Assembly: GCF_026230105.1 (NCBI RefSeq)
Contig: NC_079482.1
Span: forward strand, 16,678,001 to 16,742,000
DNA from: Diorhabda sublineata
Taxonomy: Eukaryota; Arthropoda; Insecta; Coleoptera; Chrysomelidae
Reading direction: 5' to 3'
Length of the DNA: 64,000 nt
Shown: piece after piece, positions 35,701 through 47,500 of the stretch
Layout: each line of letters opens with the position of its first letter
How positions within the stretch are numbered: position 1 is the stretch's first letter
Position numbers and translations under genes: made by a program
Notes under the pieces: model-generated
Database searches by the model: none
What the model was told of the DNA's origin: nothing
What the model saw: the letters and a program-made list of their open reading frames with translations, nothing else

Positions 35701-38160
35701 CTAAAAAAGTAGTCGTACAGGGATATAGGGAGAGCTACATATACAAATAAAAAAAGAATACAAATGTAGCCAAATATAATTTACTAAAATGTAATTTAAG
35801 TAAAAAAATTGCAGAAACTTACTCATGACGGTTGCCCAAAATTGAGCAGTGCGGTTGTTTCATATACTTACGAATACAACTTAAGAGTGTGAAAAATTTA
35901 AAGTATTCAGGTAAGGTTTATAAGGCCTACAAGAAAATATTGAAAAGAGAAAAAATTCAAAATTAATAAACCATTAGATTATCATAAAAAATAAATAAAT
36001 AAAATCTGAGATGAATTAGTGGTTCCTCGTCTACATCTATCTGTTAGATGTCCATAGTAACCATATCACAGAAATGAATTCAACGAAATTGAACGATTAG
36101 TATGCATCTAACACCATAGACTTAGATTATGAATTAAATTTGATCATTTTTTTTTGGATGTATGCTTGAATTTTATATGATTTAATACATTTATATCCAA
36201 TACTAGTTACTAGTTTCAATAATAATATCTATGAACTTTTTTTCGCGAGTTTGGGTAAATTTCCGATTCAATTTTCAATTAATACTAGATGCATTTTTTT
36301 CCGAATGCACAAAATACTAATTTCTTCAGAAACACCGAATAAAAATAAATTTTTTATATCCTTCTCTTCCAGTAAGTCAGTTAGATAAAGTAAATTCGCT
36401 ATAAAGTGAAATTAATCTGAACGTATGATATATATTAAATGTCAAATGTTTAATATCAAGTCCCAGAAGTATGTTTTTCTCGTGGAAATTATTATGTTCA
36501 TTCTAATCAAGTAGTGTGGTTGAAGTGAGCTTTTTATAACAAAAATAAAATATTAGGAACATAACATACATCCATTTTAAGTAAATATTTTTTGTATAAA
36601 AGGGTTTTCACTTGTTTAATTACGTATATCAAAATTAAAATCAAATTTATGTCATTTCGGACTTATACAAAAAGAACAACCAAAAAAACAAAGCAGAGAA
36701 AAGATTTTTATAAATACATTCTATATAATATTTATTGTAGCAACCAAAATTGTTAAGCTTTCATTAGGCACAGTTTTTGTAACTCGGTTAGTCACGCGAA
36801 ATCTCTCATATGAATGTATTATATGACGTGTTATTTAATGATATTTTTACAACTAAATTAATTTCCAGAACATTGTACCAACAAATGTTCACCCAACTTT
36901 TATTACCAGAATCGACAGTTATTGCCTATTTAATTTAAAACTGAAAATGATATTATGTCGTGCAATCACACCGTTTTAATACAAAAAAGAGAATACATTT
37001 CAGATGCTCGAAATTTTAACAAATTTTTTATTTTGCAAACAAAAGTCCAGAAATAGGTGAATTTTTCTTTTGGATTCCAATTTTAATATGCTTAAATGAT
37101 AGTATCATTAGTTTTAAGTTAATAATTTTTACTTTTTTTAAATTGAAATGGACAATTCTAAAATTCATTACGTTTTTCAGTTCGGGAAGCTACCACTGTT
37201 GAATTTATCAACAATCAGTGAGGTAGTTTAATATTTCAGGCAACTCACCCGGTATCTTTAATTTCTGTAGTAAAACTATAATAAAAATCAAGTTACCTGC
37301 CGTATGTCAACCAAAATATCTGCAACGTTCAAGTAAAAAAGTTTTAAATACAAATTATGGCTAGTTTGAGAGGAAACCTAAACATAAAAATTCTCATTTC
37401 GTGTTTAAAAATGAGAACTCGGCAACAGGAATGCGATTTGTTTAACGCAAAGTACTCAGAACGATTTATTAACCGATAAACAGTCACTTAAATCGAAAAA
37501 AATTCCAAGAAACTAGTCATGTTGAAAATACTTAACTTTGGTCTTCATAACGTGATACTTTATGTTGTTTTATTTTCAAAATCCTTGGCACCAAAACAAA
37601 ATTAATTTTTTATTAATTAATCTCCTCTTTCTGAGAAAATTTAGATTTGTTCTGATCTGGAAGGTGAATTTAACACCAGCCAGTTCGATAAACGCTTTTT
37701 CGTAGTTCTAATCATGGATTCAACGTGAGTACATCATTATTCAATTTTGAGGAAGATTCATTTTTTTTAATACCTCATTTGTATGTATGTACACACCTTG
37801 TTGCATACTGGATAAAACTGGAAGACTCACTTAAACAGAAGCCAACAGATGTGTTAAACTCTCTCAAAGATACAGTTGTTTCCAAGACCGTTTTTTAAAA
37901 ATGAGTGGACGGGAGGGCACAAACAACACATTATTTGAGAAAAGATGCTCATGTATAATTTTGTTATTGGGATATAAAATGAGCTCGGTAATGTTTCTAA
38001 TTATTAGCATTACTTAATAACAGAAACTTAACTGTACTTATGAGATATATCCACGAAGAGCAGATATTTTATTACATTTTTACGGTAATAACGTATATTC
38101 CTTACATATCAAATTAAAGTTAAACTACGAAAACTTTGGATTATGAATTAACATTATTCG
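35700..38160. other. Very AT-rich intronic sequence without recognised genes
   Basis: No ORF above 60 codons and no repeat boundary recognised. Confidence 0.6.
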
Positions 38161-39340
38161 CGTGAAGATGCAGTCAATACCTGCAACTTCCTTCGAATCG
38201 GAGGTACAAACCCAAATTTTTAAATGGGAAGTATAGGTTTGTGATGTACCGTTCAAAATGTCTGCCAGTTCTCTATTTTAAAATGTTATCGTTTTAAAAT
38301 GTATTGCAGTAATTAATCATATGCTTACTGATATTTGCTACAATACAATAAAAACTGAAATATAATGATAAATATAAGCTTAAAACTTAAAAAACAACTT
38401 TAAATATCAAATGGTCCCCACGAACATATTCGCGGTGGTGTCGTGAAAATTTCGTACAGCGAAGATTGCGTACAGCTACTATTTAGCGAAGATTGTATAC
38501 TGCGCGCTAGGTTGATGTTTGACGAGGATAAGACAAGATTTGACCTTAGAAACACTGGAATGTGATAGGTGAAGGAAACGAAGACCACTAGCTGTCGACT
38601 AGAAACAATTGACTTCTACAACAAATCAGTTCTTACTGATTTCATAAAACTTACTACATTTAGTAGTGTAGCTGACTGATAACTAATTCTATTATATAAG
38701 TTAATAAATTTAAATAATATATAGCCCACATATGTTGATTCAATATAAGTTAGGTTGGGTTAGGTTTGAGTAGGGTTAAGTTTTCTTCGCCTATCGCATT
38801 CCCCTGCCTCAAGAGTTCTGCCTTGTCTCCACTTCATTAAACCTTCACGGCGAGCAATGTTCACTAAATTGCCGCTTACAAAATCTTCGCGTATCCTTGG
38901 TCTTGAAAAAAACTAACTTATCCAACATATTAAGCATGATCTACTTAATTGTAAGTATTACATTGAAATATTGCATTGAGTTACTAGATCTTAATGAAAC
39001 CGAATCACAACTATTAGATCAGAATATACATTTGCCAAAGTTGGATTGACATCATTTTGAAGCAGCTTCAAAATATGTTCACTATTCAAATTGCTTTTAA
39101 TAATAAAGGGGCCAATGATATGATTTCCAAGAATCCCTACCTGAATACTAACATTTTAAGGGTATTGTATGTGTTTTTCTATTGACCAAACTGGAAATTA
39201 TACCGATTAGCATAACCATAAAGTAAAAAAAACTGAGCTCAATAGAAAACTGACCGTCTTCTAATTGGATAATATTGTTATCCAATATATCCATTAAACG
39301 CTAACTAAAATAAATTTTAACTAGATATCATTTTATAGGA
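38160..39340. other. Intronic sequence; one dispersed motif and a TTAGG-like patch
   Basis: 38205-38250 resembles 20985-21035 (GGTACAAACCC..AATGGGAAGTATAGG). Around 38748-38785 a degenerate GTTAGGTTGGGTTAGGTTTG run resembles insect telomere repeats. The open frame at 38400-38588 has no recognised product. Confidence 0.45.
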
Positions 39341-39359
39341 ATATATTTTTCTTTTAATA

Positions 39360-40355
39360 CGAGGATGTATTGATATCTAGTTAGCCTAGACCAGTTCCAT
39401 GAATAAACAAAATATTGTGTTACCATAGCAACGAACAATAACTTGTGTCAAGTGTCAATGTAAAGTTTGATGTTAAAAAAGTGAACCAGAGTAATTCAAT
39501 AAATTAAAAGTAAGAAGATGTCCACCGAAGTTGTGAAAATTGGAGTATCTGAAGCACTGAATATTTCATACGAACGCGTTCATCATATAGTTCACGTCAA
39601 TTTGAACATGAGAAAAATTGCTGCAAAATCGATCCCCAAATGTTTGAATTTTGACCAAAAGCGTGCAAGAGTAGAAGCATCGCGTTCCATCTGTGCTCGA
39701 TTTGAAAACTATGTACAATTCTTAAACCGAAAGGATGAGACTTGGGTACATTTCTACGATCCAGAAACAAAGCAACAATCGATGGAAAGCGACACTCTGG
39801 TTCTCCAAGCCCTAAGAAGTTTCGTGTCCAAAAATCTGCTAGGAAAGTTCTTGCTTCAGTTTTTTGGGATTGCCATGGAGTAATCATGATTGATTTTTTG
39901 GATAAGGATAGAACAATAACTGGAGATTACTATTCGATATTACTGACCACTCTACGGAAATAAATTGAAGATAAAAGACGCGGAAAGCTATCCAAAGGTG
40001 TTTTGTTTTCGCAGGACAACGCCCCTGCACACAAATCTCACGTTGCCATGTAAAAAATTAGGGTTTGAATTACTAGAAAACCCCCCTTATTCACCAGATT
40101 TGGCTCCGTCCGACTATCATCTCTTTTCTCAACTGAAAAAGTTTAAAAGGTCGTAAATTTTCTCTGAGGTAATAAAACCTGTGGAGTTCTGGTTTGCAGA
40201 GCAAGAAGAAACATTTTTTTAAGTCTAGAGACGTTGCATTTTCGATGTAATAAATGTATCTAATTAAGAGGATAATCTGTTGAGTAATAAAATATTTTCA
40301 CATTGAAATTTTGTTTGATTTTATAATAGGCTAAGAATTTTTCAATACATCCTCG
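39360..40355 (+). mobile_element. mariner transposon, near-complete ends, decayed ORF
   Basis: Termini CGAGGATGTATTGAT (39360) and its inverse ATCAATACATCCTCG-like (CAATACATCCTCG ending 40355) sit between TA dinucleotides (39358-39359, 40356-40357), as for mariner; length about 1.0 kb. The ORF from 39518 reads STEVVKIGVSEALNISYERVHHIVH, IPKCLNFDQKRARVEASR, DETWVHFYDPETKQQSM (first Asp), VFWDCHGVIMIDFLDK, then LFSQDNAPAHKSHVA (second Asp, 40010-40050) and ENPPYSPDLAPSDYHLFSQLKK (third Asp, 40080-40140). The N-terminal HTH is largely deleted and there are about four frame breaks, but the catalytic motifs survive. Confidence 0.92.
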
Positions 40356-40457
40356 TATGTTTACTATCGATACATAGTTAGTCTCTAGTTTGATGTCATA
40401 ATTCAATGCATTGTCAGTTGCATCTACCTTATATAACCAACTTGTCAACACTTCTTC

Positions 40458-41445
40458 TCTAATATGGAGGGTAGGGGTGAGGAGAACCGTCTTGTATGGG
40501 GATTAGTTAAAAAAGTGTCCAGCTGTAAACAGCAAATTATAATACGAAGACTCACCAACATAACGCTAGTGTAGCAATTGGAAATGATATGAATTTAGCA
40601 GTTATATATTTTATGTTTAATTTTCGAATTAAATATATAAATAGTTTTTTTGAAATAGTTAGGACTTTCAAAAAAGAATTCAATTTAGTATCCTACTCTA
40701 ATAGTTTGTGGCGCTCTTTTTAAAATTCTTTCACTTGTCGTTGAATTGGCTGGTTGACCAGATTTCATATTTCATTTTGCGCTTGGGGTTGTCTTATTGG
40801 ATCCATTTTTCAACATCAGTAACAATCTGATGCAAAATTGACTTCTTTCTGTGGCATTTCGGACATGCAAAACCGCCTTTCGACGTCTCTCGGCTTGAGT
40901 TCATATGGAACCCAATTTCCTTGCTTTAGAATATTTCCAGCTGCTTTTAAACGTTTTGAAATGGCTGCTTGAGTGACACCCAAAGATTCTGCGAGCTCTT
41001 CTTGTTTTTAGCAACAATCTTCATCGAGTAATGCTTCCAGTTCTTCATCTTCAAACTTTTTTGGCTGCCCAGAACGTTCATCGTCTTCCAAGCTAAAATC
41101 ACCACTTTTAAATCGTGCAAACCACTTTTGGCACGTTCGCTCAGCTAGAGCATGTTCACCATAAACTTCCACTTTTTCAGGAATAAAGTTCGACATATTT
41201 GAGTGAAAAAAAATTATTGTTGTTAACGCTTCAAATGAATGACAGACGTAGACAGAATGAAAGACGTACAATAACAGTAGCTTTACAACGCAGGTTCGCG
41301 ATATTGGACGATGTAATATTATACAATTTACGCCATCTCTTATCAAACCGCACGAATTAAGTTATAAGCCCAATACTATAGCGCCACCTTAATTTGCTTC
41401 CTTTCAACAGACACTTTTGGATACACCTTACCTCTACCCTCCATA
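40458..41445 (-). mobile_element. Internally deleted mariner with mirrored ends
   Basis: On the minus strand from 41196 the product reads MSNFIPEKVEVYGEHALAER, TCQKWFARFKSGDFSLEDDER, KKFEDEELEALLDED, then (after a stop) QEELAESLGVTQAAISKRLK and GNWVPYELKPRDVERRF: the paired HTH region of a mariner transposase. The catalytic domain is lost. The outermost sequence AATATGGAGGGTAGGGGTGA (40461) is mirrored at 41422-41442 as TACCTCTACCCTCCATATT. The stop after DED-CC separates two otherwise continuous segments. Confidence 0.82.
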
Positions 41446-41990
41446 TTCTCTAATCAAGAAATTTATCATGCAATAGTAAAGTTACTTTCTGTTGTGTTTG
41501 GTTTTGACCTCCGTAAATATACCTATAACTGTTATTTTATGCATTTCCGTTAATCTAATCATTTTTCAGAATTAAAGTAAACGAATTTCAAATTCTGACT
41601 TATTATTAGAATACAAATTGCTAAGGCAATTTATGCAAATTAAAGTTGCCCCGGTAAATCTTAGTATATTATAGCGAATTTCTGTAATTATATGATTTTA
41701 TATTATTTCAACTCTGTGCAGTAACTGAAATAATGAATTTATTCCAATGGGCTTTTACACACTGTATATATTCGTTATTAGACACCGGCAATATTTTCAT
41801 TCTACTCTGATTTGTTGTTTCCGAGCTCCAAATATTCAACTTTTTATTATTTTTGTTTTATGCATGTTAGCGACTATATATTTCCTCTTCTATAAAGAAT
41901 CTTTAGGGGCTAGTAACCCTTATCTGTGGGTATTCTTCCGCAGGTATATGTGGTTTACCCCGTATAAAATATTTAATATATAAATGATTA

Positions 41991-42637
41991 CGGAGGCTGC
42001 TACTTAAGCTTTGAGAAAAGGCAACACTGATGTCAAAACGTCAAATCTAACAATGTCATCATAAAATATCACATTTTTAATGGCGCACGTACTAAGAATG
42101 TGTTCATCAATCAACTCGCTTCGACTTTTTGTGATTAGGCACCATCTCAAGTCATCGTGTTTTACTTGCAATCGGCTGCTGTATCAGAAAACATCTATAC
42201 TGTGAGTAAACTAATATTGCATAAGATTGGGGCATGCTATGGTATTAGTACTTCGAAGCAAATGGTCGCGGAATAACTGGACATGTTGCCACCGATCTAT
42301 TGGAGCAACGTATAACCTTCAATTCTGAATGGTACACCAGCATTTGTTCACCAGAAGTGTTGGAAAAAATCAGGGAACCAATCGCAGAATAAGAATCATT
42401 CTCCACTACGACAATGCAAGCTCTCACACATCAGTTCAAACACAAACCAAATTAATTGCGAAGTAAACGTTTGTCTTCAGAAAATGATTGATGCGTTCAA
42501 ATGGAAAAAATGCTTCGACTATTGGTTCAAATGCATGCGTGCGTGTATGAATGAAGAATATTTTGAAAAACAATAAAGCCATATCCAATTATAAATATAT
42601 GTTTTTATTTGTCACAAAACGTAAGTACCAACCCTCG
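41991..42637 (+). mobile_element. Short deleted mariner derivative with TIRs and TA duplications
   Basis: The left terminus CGGAGGCTGCTACTTAAGCT (41991) pairs with the right terminus, inverse CGAGGGTTGGTACTTACGTT (ending 42637). TA lies at 41989-41990 and 42638-42639. Internal sequence matches the 8.5-kb copy: SAAVSENIYTV, FRNNWTCCHRSIGATYNLQF and HHSPLRQCKLSHIS in shifted frames. At 647 bp roughly half the transposase is deleted. It could have been mobilised in trans by a full-length relative. Confidence 0.88.
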
Positions 42638-42639
42638 TA

Positions 42640-43980
42640 TACGTTACGAACGTAAAAATGTTATAATTATGAACTGTTTATACATGGCTACGACGAGGTT
42701 GTAGCCAAATTCGCAAAAACAACGGTTACTTTTTGAGTTCTCCCTGTATACGCATGATGTCTACAGTTTAGTATATTTATTGATGCTATCCATAAGAATT
42801 AGATAACCAGAAATAATGCTTTCTATTATAATAGGGCTTTCAATCAAATTTGAAAGAGGATTCTGAAGCTGTAGTTTTTAAAAAATTATCAGCTGTATAA
42901 CGATATGTCGAATCATTACTACCAACGTCAATATTGAGCTAGTGTAATATCACTGATTTCCAAATTTAAATATTATTTTTGAGGATATGCATTATGATTA
43001 ACAGAATTAAATTTGTTTCATTATTACTGTACCATAAACTTAGCAGTTTCCATTCTGGTGATATCTTAACTTCGCACATTACATGGGTCCTAACAAGAGA
43101 ATCTAACAAAGAAAGCAAGAAGATAAAAAAGAAAAAACCAGAATACGGGTATATCTTTATGGGTAACAGGGTTACTGATGTGTTTGAATAGGTTTGCGCT
43201 ACAAATGTTTAGTTATATAATATCCTCCTATATTGTAAAACAACAGCTCATAAATTTTCAAAAAAAAATAATTAATGGTAAAAACAACATTAACCGACAA
43301 AGGTTTAGTTAACAAAGTTGGTAGCCAACAATCAAATTATAACGAGCCTGTATTGTATTGGCTTGTCTCATATTTTTTACATGTATGGTACGGTCGGTCT
43401 TACATAATATGAATCTTCGTAAAATTCATGAATTCATGACTCGAACATAAACGCTCACAAAATTGTCATTTAAATGCAATTACTAGAGACATAAAATTTA
43501 TTGCATGCGGACGGACACGAACATAAAACATAACGATAATCTATACAACACGATCAAGAATTTATATTTTTTTTTTCATATATTATCTCAACTAAGCTGA
43601 TCAAAACAATTTTTAGAACAATAGAAAATGTTTATATAAATTCAATAGTGTGCATGATACTTCTTGCAATGATAAACTTCTCTGGAAGGGTTTCTGCAGA
43701 CGACAGTACTAAATCTACAGAGCTCTATGGATAATTAAGACAAAACCAAATCAAATGATATTGAAAGAATGAAAGAGGAATACAGTATAAATAGAGATAA
43801 CAAGCTTAAGTTTCATCTACTGTGCCAGATCGAAGGAAACATCACTTGGTCTACGTTGAAAAATATCCAAACATTCGTTTGAATTTGTTATGCGAGCGAA
43901 TTTTTGATCAGAATTATGGAATCACATTCTATAGTTAAGTTGGAATTTCTGGAACCATTGGCGATATTCATACTAAATAC
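42640..43980. other. Intronic sequence without recognised genes
   Basis: Nothing recognised; short open frame 42979-43191 has no family signal. Confidence 0.5.
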
Positions 43981-43987
43981 ACTATTC

Positions 43988-44874
43988 ACACCAACACTCT
44001 CAATTACACTGTCTGACGCGCGTCGCTAACCAACTTATCATCTTCAGAGACTGAAGGTAAACTAACATCTAATCACTTGACTTACCTGTTTTATACTAAA
44101 TTTTCCCACCAATAAACCTTCTCTCGCGAAAATTAATTTCAGCGGGAAAAAATTTCTTGGCGGGAATCTTCACATTCATTCCTTGACTATTAAACTATAG
44201 AATGGGCTGTAAGGAGTTGATCCTTTTGCATATTTAAGCTACTCTTACAACTAGCAATTTAAATGCTTTCAAATGCATCAACAATTTATTATTGGATACA
44301 TTTTTTAACAATTTAACATTGGGAAAATGCTGAAACTCTTGACTGATTTGCTATTTACCAATACCAATTTCAGTATATATGAAATTAGCTGTAGTGATTG
44401 TGGCCGAAAGTATATTGGGCAGATTAAGAGATCCGTTATCGTCCGGTTTAAAGAGCACCTAGCTCATTTGAAATATGGACGGATCGGACAATCAGGTATT
44501 GCCGATCACGCTGCCAGTCACAATCATGACATAACTATTAATAATGTAAAATTGTTTAAAAATTTATCCAATAATAAATTATTGGATGTATTTCAAAGCA
44601 TAGAAATTACTAGATGTAAGAGTAGCTTAAATAGGGACAAAGAGCCAATTCCTTACAGTCAACTCTATAGTTTAGTAGTCAAGGAATGAATGTGAAGATT
44701 CCCGCCAAGGAGTTTTTTCCCGCTAGAATTAATTTTCGCGGGAGAATGTTTATTGGTGGGAAAATTTAGTATAAAACAGTCAAGTCATTAGATTTTAGTT
44801 TACCCTCAGTCTCTGTAGACGATAACTTGGTTATCGAAACGCGCGTCAGACAGTGTGATCGTGAGTGTTGGTGT
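43988..44874 (+). mobile_element. Penelope-like element: two 5'-truncated copies head to head
   Basis: About 335 bases at the left (43988-44322) are the reverse complement of about 335 at the right (44540-44874), including the end of the coding sequence, the GGAATGAATGTGAAGATTCC region, GGTGGGAAAATTTAGTATAAAACAG and the tail GCGCGTCAGACAGTGT. The centre (44323-44539) belongs to the plus-strand copy and holds the start of its GIY-YIG domain. The unit has tails pointing outward at both ends and no RT. Penelope-like elements move through RNA with an RT plus GIY-YIG nuclease, and inverted truncated partners are known for them. Confidence 0.82.
44327..44689 (+). pseudogene. Penelope-like GIY-YIG endonuclease domain (5'-truncated ORF)
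   Basis: An open frame of 120 codons with FSIYEISCSDCGRKYIGQIKRS: the GIY-like (IYE) and YIG motifs separated by the CxxC typical of Penelope nuclease domains, then VIVRFKEHLAHLKYG (catalytic Arg/His region) and a C-terminal EITRCKSSLNRDKEP (catalytic Glu region). The ATG at 44327 is a chance internal Met just past the head-to-head junction; RT is absent. The domain itself shows no stop, so the insertion may be young, but it cannot function alone as a retroelement. Confidence 0.8.
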
Positions 44875-45179
44875 AGTGGTGGTGTAAACAATATATTCAA
44901 TATTTATATAATTACATTTAAAAGCAGACAACCACTCTTTCAAATCATTCATGAGACTAGAGTTGCTAAATATAGTGTTTTTTAAAGTATTACACTATTT
45001 TTTCTGAATTATACTTTATACTTAAACAATCACATAAATTTGTTTTTATTTAGTTACAGGGCGCTTACTGCTCAGTGCAGCGCAGCCACAAACAAAGCAA
45101 ACTTTTCTGAACGAATCTGTCAATGTCAACTATTCAAGACTGTCACTCACTGACAGACATACGATTGTGTGAGTTCGCA

Positions 45180-45560
45180 GTACATAACCTCCTTTCGCGG
45201 CATTAAACTCTTCAGTCCTATTATTAACAAATTTCAAAGCAGTAATGAAAAAATATCAGAAGACAAAGACTTTCTCGCAATGAGTATTGGCCAAAAGTGC
45301 AGCCATTTATTAGTAAATTCTTCAGAGAAATTTAAAAACATACTAAGATTGTCTCATATCTACTTTCTGCTGCCGCCATCTCAGTATTTACTGAAAAGAG
45401 TTTTTTTAGGAAGCAATGCTAAGTGGCGGGAGGATAGAAATTGAGCCTCTATTAATTTAATGAAAAATGAGCTCCCCGTTTATTTTAATTTCAGTTATAA
45501 TTGCGGTAAGGCGTATGAAGATTTGAAAAAGTTGTGCAAGAATCTCTAAAAAATATGTAT
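45180..45560 (+). mobile_element. hAT transposase C-terminal (dimerisation) relic
   Basis: The frame 45169-45444 reads RLSHIYFLLPPSQYLLKRVFLGSNAKWREDRN and continues past the stop as ASINLMKNELPVYFNFSYNCGKAYEDLKK. The L-P-P/S-S...E-R-x-F-S followed by K-W-x-D-x-R-N pattern is that of the hAT C-terminal dimerisation domain, with the usual S-x-E-R-x-F-S degraded. Only the last 150 residues or so are seen. Confidence 0.6.
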
Positions 45561-45764
45561 TCTGAACAGTTTTCGAAAATACTGTTTAAAAACGGAAGAT
45601 TCTGCAGCTCAGGTTTCCAATTATGAAATGAAAAACAAAATTAAAATATGTATTTACAATATATTTCAGTAAAAAATATTTCACATTCTAAACACATAAA
45701 AAAATTACATTTTGTATCTATCACAGACCTGTTTTACACATTCATATTATGTTATTTTATTTGA

Positions 45765-45790
45765 CTAACCTAACCTAACCTAACATAACC
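45765..45790 (+). repeat. Short interstitial TAACC (TTAGG-type) telomere-like run
   Basis: CTAACCTAACCTAACCTAAC and a further degenerate unit, matching the reverse strand of the common insect telomere repeat TTAGG. Too short for a telomere; likely a repair insertion or slippage. Confidence 0.75.
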
Positions 45791-45799
45791 TAGCTAATT

Positions 45800-46590
45800 A
45801 CGTATGTGCATTATTAAAAATTCATTTCTCTATTGTATACTGTTTATTACCTATCTAATGTTAAATTGCAATTTGAAAGGATTTAGAAATCCTAGGTTTC
45901 AATTTTGTGATTCTCCATCTTAACAAAGTGGATTGGATACTAAATTCCAGGTAATACTCCGTCACGACTTTTATTATGTACTCGAACTACCTTTTCGTTT
46001 ACCTGAAATATCCCTGAAGTGAGGTGGCGCATATCAACGGATTAAAAATCGTCACGATTTGTAGGGCATGCTTTAATTGAGATGCAGATAAAAAAAGATT
46101 TGGGGATTGATATATTGGTAAGGACAAACAGGTTTAGAAGAAATTTTTTAGAGAAATATTACAGATACATTTTAAACAGGATTAGACCAGTAAATCTAGA
46201 TTAATATCCATACAGTTTTCTTTTTCTTACTATCCAAAATTTTGAGCATTCTAATAAATTATAATATGCTATTATTAATCAAATAATGAAACACACTTCA
46301 ATTGACCCCCTATATATATTTCTATCTGAAAAATAACAATTCGGTTGTGAGAATTGATCATATTCATGTTTTTAATTTGGTGTACCAGTTATAGGTATTG
46401 AACCGTTTTTATTCTCAGTAAATTTATTTTATTTTTATCAATACAGTATAACAATATAAGAAATTAATGGAAAGTATTGTTATCCTTTAGTTTCTAACCA
46501 GTGAAGAAATCAGCCCTCAAACATTTCGAATTCGTTCTATCTAAAGCTCTTTATAGACAGCTGTTTTTATTGTCATCAAATATGAAAAAT
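45800..46590. other. Intronic sequence without recognised genes
   Basis: No gene recognised. Confidence 0.5.
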
Positions 46591-47500
46591 CTAGAGTCTG
46601 TGTTTTACAAATAATAATCGATTTTATAAGTTTCTACAGAAAGAAATCTGGAAACGCTAAATCGGGAGATCATGGCAGCCATTTATCGTATAATCTGTTA
46701 GCTCTTGTCTAAATTTATAGAAAGAAATCTGGAAACGCTATATCGGGCGCTCATGGCAGCCATTTGTCGTATAATCTGTCTGTAAGAAATCTGGAAATGA
46801 TAAAATGGGCGAACGTGGCAGTCATTTTCCAGATAATTTGTCAGCTCTTGTCTAAATGGTATAAAATAATATGGTGGATGTCTATTTTACAAGTAGAAGT
46901 GAATAAGGTCTTCTACAAAATCATGTAACAAACCTTCATTTACTGGAGCAAACTCAAGTTGAGCTCACTAGATATTTCTCAGTGAATTTATATCCTATAT
47001 TAGCATTCCTGGGTTTATCAGCAAAAATTATAATTTTCTTTTGATACTGTATGTTAACTTCCCTGAAACGTCGCTCAAGTAATGACAATATTGATTATTA
47101 ATATGCCCATTCAGAGTAAAAGAGCAGTCATAAGTAAATCATTTTTTTCTGAATATATTCTGGTCTTCATTTAAAGCCGTAGCCGTTTCACAACATTATA
47201 ATCTTACAAAATCTTCGTAAAAAATTGTTTAAGGATTTGCATTTTCTACGTAAGAAATTTGTTTAACATTTCTACTAGGGATACCACTCTGCGTGATAAT
47301 ATGATGTGGAGAGTTCTGCAGACGTGCTTGTGTTTCAGCCCTATACAAAAACATGCTGAACAGTCTTGGAAATATTTTTTATTTGAAGTACAATCAAAGC
47401 AACAGCTATCAAAGTTGAGCTCATTCTCTGTAATAGAATTTTTCAAAGTGAAAAGACTCTCTGGTTTCAAGGTTAGGAATAGTTATTATATTTCGGAATA
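46590..47500 (-). pseudogene. Tc1/mariner-superfamily transposase relic with triplicated catalytic segment
   Basis: Minus strand: about 47120-47040 reads YDCSFTLNGHINNQYCHYLSDVS, the first-Asp region of the same transposase group as the ORF at 52.6-53.6 kb (compare CSWSLNGLVSRHNCRYW). Further on, DKWLP.SPDLAFPDFFLY (46690-46640) is the third-Asp box, compare WPPRSPDLTPLDFFLWGY. This box is present three times in tandem (see the repeat entry). Upstream, 47460-47250, a possible HTH part is unrecognisable in detail. Heavily mutated. Confidence 0.62.
46640..46859. repeat. Three tandem copies of a segment encoding the transposase third-Asp motif
   Basis: AAGAAATCTGGAAACGCTAA begins copies at 46640 and 46721 (81 bases apart, 27 codons) and a diverged third near 46783. 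Each continues with ATGGCAGCCATTT..CG and, in copies 1 and 3, TCAGCTCTTGTCTAAAT-like sequence. Antisense translation of each gives the SPDLAFPDFF-like box. Confidence 0.8.
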
